Positions 62,001 through 64,000 of a stretch of 64,000 nt of DNA are shown here, in pieces. Below the pieces are notes generated by a model. That model was given only the letters and a program-made list of their open reading frames with translations, ran no database searches and was not told the origin of the DNA. How positions within the stretch are numbered: the stretch's first letter is position 1; each line of letters opens with the position of its first letter. A program made the position numbers and the translations under genes. Where the stretch lies: contig CAKQNS010000005.1 in the NCBI GenBank assembly GCA_934255455.1, positions 4,816 to 68,815 of the forward strand, written 5' to 3'. Source of the stretch: an uncultured Alphaproteobacteria bacterium (lineage in GTDB: Bacteria; Pseudomonadota; Alphaproteobacteria; Rs-D84).

Positions 62001-64000
62001 TGTCACCGCACTCCATCCCTTGCCAGTGCCGGCCGTCCATCCGCTCTCTGCCGTTGGACAGTTGTTCAGAATACCGCTGGTGCAATATACACTGCCGTTA
62101 CATTGGGATTGGCCGGTACAGTTATTGCCACTGGTGTTGCAGCCCGTTGTATAATACCCGGTTGAAACATTGCTGCATGATGCCGCACCCGCCGCGCTGT
62201 ACTTTGTGCGACCGGTACATGCACTGCACGATGATGTGCTGCCATAGTTCACGGTATGTGCGGCTTTGTATGTTCCAGCGGCGCAAGTGCTCACGGTTGT
62301 CTCGTTCTTGGTTCCCAGATATTTACCGGCGGCAACGCTGATTGTACATTGTGTTGCGGCGGTTTTGCCGTTATCAGTATTTGTTGTATATCCCGACGGG
62401 CACGCCGTACATGCACTTGCCCCAGCGCCAGCGTATGTGGCGCCAGTGCACTGTGTGCGACCACCCGTTGAACCATAATACACTGTGATGTTGCCCGGGC
62501 ATTTATATCCCGCCGTGCACGCCACCTGGTCGGCCTTGGCCGTGGCAACATATTTACCCGCCGTTGTAGTCAAATAGCACTGTGTTTCCGCACTGGATTT
62601 TGCCGCGCTGTTTGGATATGTCGTTGGGCAAGTGTACAATCCCATTGTTGTTTCGTATGTACCGCTGGAGCACAATGGCATTGATGCATATCCCGGGCAA
62701 TATGAACCGGCCGGGCATTCCGCCACATTGTGATACAGCATACGATGGCTGGCCACATTGCAATATGTTGAACTGTATTGATCAACCAAGTAATATCCAC
62801 CGTTGACCTTGGTGTAATATTTACCGCCACCGTTGTCATATTTTCCGGTTGTTTCATTGAATTGAACACTTTCGACCGTGAAATTCCCCGCAACATTTGT
62901 AAATGTATAGTTCGCACTGCACTGTGATTTCTTTGCCCAACCCGTTGACCAAGTCTGATTCTTAATGGTCAGCATAGTCGGATTCAAATAATCCGTCGGA
63001 TATGTTGTGCGCGCAGTGGTTGCGTCAGCCGTCGGGCACGCCGTTGGCGTATTTGTTGAACCGTATGCCACCGTTTCAGATGGGCAATAGTGCCCGGTTG
63101 TACACGCGGTTTGGGCGCTGTCATTGGCGTTGGCAATGTATTTTCCGGCCGTTGTTTTCACCTTGCAATCTGTAATTTTCGTTTTGCCCGCGGTTGTATC
63201 AGATGTATAGATGCTGGGGCAGGTTGCACATGTCGCCGCGCCCGCACCCGAGTATGTAGCGCCAGTACACTGTGTGCGCCCCTGAATACTGGAACTGTAT
63301 GAATATGTGCCGCCCGGACACGCATAGCCAGCCGTACAGTCGCCACACGTCAGGCTGTTCGCCGGCAGATATTTACCCGCCGCACAGGTCACCGATTTAA
63401 CCGTCCACTTTGCCCAGAATATTTTATTACCAGTTGAACCCTTGGCAATCTTGGTCACGGCATTGCCCGTCAGACCAGAATTCGTGTACCAACCACCAAA
63501 TGTGTATCCCGTCTTGGTCGGTGCCGCCAAAGTGATTGTTGCGGTTTCAACGGTGTACTTGGCTGGATTGCTTGACGCATTCGTGCCACCATTCAGGTTG
63601 TATGTAATGCTATATGTCGTTGCCGTGCAACTGGATGCGCCCGCCGTGCTTTCGTATCCCGTGGCGCACGATTGCATACCACCAGTTGAACCATAGTTCA
63701 CCTGGGTACCGCCGGTGCAGTAATTGTTTGCCAGGCACTGAACTTGGTCCGCACGGGCAGTCGCAACATATTTACCCGCGGTTGTGGTTAAATAACATTG
63801 TTCAATAGCACTCGATTTTGCCGCACTGTTCGGATATGTGGTTGGGCACGCATACTTATTATATATATCCGTATACGGGGCTGTATCACCACATTTTGGC
63901 CAACTGTCTGGTATGTTACCCTCGTCAAGACCAGAAATAGAATCTGCCAAAGAATCTGGAATACCAGGACAGTACGAGCCCGCCGGACATGGTTCGGCCT
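59022..64000 (-). CDS. Giant Cys-rich repeat surface protein, N-terminus cut by window edge
   Basis: At least 1658 residues; the reading frame stays open to the right edge (EPCPAGSYCPGIPDS...), so the start lies beyond. Most of it is tandem Cys-rich modules with words such as CPAGSYCPG, TTAGKYVATA, TACPSGYTTNT, AGYKCPG and QCNGSVYCTSG, similar in plan to growth-factor-receptor or GCC2/GCC3-type repeats of adhesins. One Listeria-Bacteroides (InlB B-type) repeat (YSITYNLNGGTNASSNPAKY...GYTFGGWYTNSGLTG) sits near the N-terminal part of the visible sequence. The C-terminus carries the domain shared with the protein at 21084 (LHAGNHTIYLRNTKKTTPSLN) and a carbohydrate-binding-like beta domain. Likely an extracellular adhesin. 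Confidence 0.82.
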   Translation of the reverse strand, partial: AEPCPAGSYCPGIPDSLADSISGLDEGNIPDSWPKCGDTAPYTDIYNKYACPTTYPNSAAKSSAIEQCYLTTTAGKYVATARADQVQCLANNYCTGGTQVNYGSTGGMQSCATGYESTAGASSCTATTYSITYNLNGGTNASSNPAKYTVETATITLAAPTKTGYTFGGWYTNSGLTGNAVTKIAKGSTGNKIFWAKWTVKSVTCAAGKYLPANSLTCGDCTAGYACPGGTYSYSSSIQGRTQCTGATYSGAGAATCATCPSIYTSDTTAGKTKITDCKVKTTAGKYIANANDSAQTACTTGHYCPSETVAYGSTNTPTACPTADATTARTTYPTDYLNPTMLTIKNQTWSTGWAKKSQCSANYTFTNVAGNFTVESVQFNETTGKYDNGGGKYYTKVNGGYYLVDQYSSTYCNVASHRMLYHNVAECPAGSYCPGYASMPLCSSGTYETTMGLYTCPTTYPNSAAKSSAETQCYLTTTAGKYVATAKADQVACTAGYKCPGNITVYYGSTGGRTQCTGATYAGAGASACTACPSGYTTNTDNGKTAATQCTISVAAGKYLGTKNETTVSTCAAGTYKAAHTVNYGSTSSCSACTGRTKYSAAGAASCSNVSTGYYTTGCNTSGNNCTGQSQCNGSVYCTSGILNNCPTAESGWTAGTGKGWSAVTSCFETKAATSVSTYCSAGQLKKNATNGTTWGASTISTALTAKPGAIVNGQTCTQCIGSTYSAGGTATLCELCPDGYTNDISNGKTAASQCAISVNGGHYIGTAGQNSTNWGTCAAGTYKGAHTVYYGSTSSCSACTGRTKYSAAGASACSTVSSGYYTTGCTGDDKCTGQTQCTSGTWCASGVMKQCSSLSGVSVSGGTYSSAVGSTANTACKYTGPSKTLSGCKTVTTNTVTYSGTAWPTTTYSVTANGGYIISNNNQAAAACTQCNGAVYSAGGTATSCAACPSAESGWTAGTGKGWSAVTSCFETKAATSVSTYCSAGQLKKNATNGTTWGASTISVPLQAKAGSIVSGQTCEQCSGAKYSAGGTVTNCASCPTADTGWTLGTGTGWTSYSACYEYQTPANCASGSVKRTATSATAYSTTIALLNKLSSKAGYYASATATSCTICPKGSSCVAGAVNPTACANWSYADKTGMSSCTSCPTVTSGWDKSNTTGTGWTSYTQCQQTTGAPEHCVSGGLKQTATSSTAWGASTVNAALSAQAGYYVNGIACSICIGATYSGGGTLTKCDECPTIYTHNTTDGKIRIDQCQAKTTAGKYIKTENDDMETVCAAGGYCAGGTIVNWGGIGGRTLCTAGTYNPNTGSSLATACVKSDAGYYVDTNGATAQTACTGATYTDAAGATKCTTCPTATKYADALARYSYYNTGAIGDHTTKTKCQAIFNSRIDHGTLVNDACYLGSDNDYGTSTSNGASTCWLLKDGLSCDGGYYNKSQSASTRATVLSNACIAVGAGYWSATGGLTRTQCGSGLTTIGYGAGADEAGDCGRILHAGNHTIYLRNTKKTTPSLNVDINGTVFYGNMTRGTTYGKFRVNKGGTVYSVHNDATESIERPIVQGQVSMSGPFTNTTKRLRTDYIPVEPNTQYTVTYTSTAVPSLIYATYDANKSMLSRANNKRTGFTFTTETNAKYVAFTWYGNDSATVTPSDVQNFRLEQW

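Overview
The window looks like chromosomal DNA of an uncultured, probably host-associated alphaproteobacterium with a compact genome. Direct signs are a circularly permuted two-piece tmRNA gene (as in alphaproteobacteria), a DUF1013 (TrcR-type) regulator just upstream of rpoD, a DUF2155 secreted protein, and an rpsP-rimM-trmD-rplS operon. Genes are densely packed on both strands. I see no rRNA, CRISPR array, prophage or insertion sequence. The lineage is inferred; a 'gut RF32-like' placement is only a guess from the style of the large Cys-rich surface proteins.

Layout. 1-2.4 kb: rimI (cut by the window edge), tsaB and a Lon homologue that lacks its protease domain. 2.4-3.2 kb: small membrane protein gene and ssrA. 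3.2-6.0 kb: obgE, rubrerythrin and a lipoprotein. 6.0-6.6 kb: three tandem 181-bp copies of the 3' end of tRNA-Arg plus its terminator, next to the intact tRNA. 6.7-9.4 kb: a pair of APH-like kinases and prfB with its programmed +1 frameshift. 9.5-20.2 kb: secreted protein, amiC, two tRNA-Ser genes, ATL, peroxiredoxin, IHF, a fused accD-accA gene, cysS, DUF1013 and rpoD. 20-24 kb: guanylate-kinase-like protein, a surface protein behind an attenuator-like leader, and a membrane coiled-coil protein. 24-30 kb: recombination genes (AddA split into helicase and nuclease ORFs, recN, xseA). 30.4-36 kb: tsaD with secreted and lipoprotein neighbours, then the S16-L19 operon. 36-40.5 kb: tRNA-Gly with a duplicated 3' end, secreted proteins and a LysM protein. 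40.6-47.7 kb: pfk, dnaK, rplY, rsmD/tadA, gpmI and an XRE regulator. 47.9-59 kb: a large secreted Cys protein, small membrane proteins, rsmH, dnaE and secA. 59-64 kb: a giant Cys-rich repeat surface protein running off the right edge.

How it fits together. Most genes are housekeeping: translation (prfB, cysS, tRNAs, ssrA, rpsP operon, rplY, tRNA modification by TsaB/TsaD, TadA and TrmD), rRNA methylation (RsmD, RsmH), DNA repair and replication (AddA, RecN, XseA, DnaE), protein export (SecA), chaperone (DnaK), glycolysis (PFK, iPGM) and fatty-acid synthesis (AccDA). A second layer is lineage-specific: secreted or surface proteins with many cysteines, two of which share a C-terminal domain.

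The most interesting signals are regulatory or structural. Many genes carry a -35/-10 promoter whose -10 ends only 6-10 nt before the ATG, implying leaderless mRNAs; the divergent rsmD/tadA pair has interleaved -10 boxes inside a 17-bp gap. A four-segment attenuator precedes a surface-protein gene. A repeat family duplicates tRNA 3' ends at two unrelated tRNA loci. Lon has lost its protease domain.
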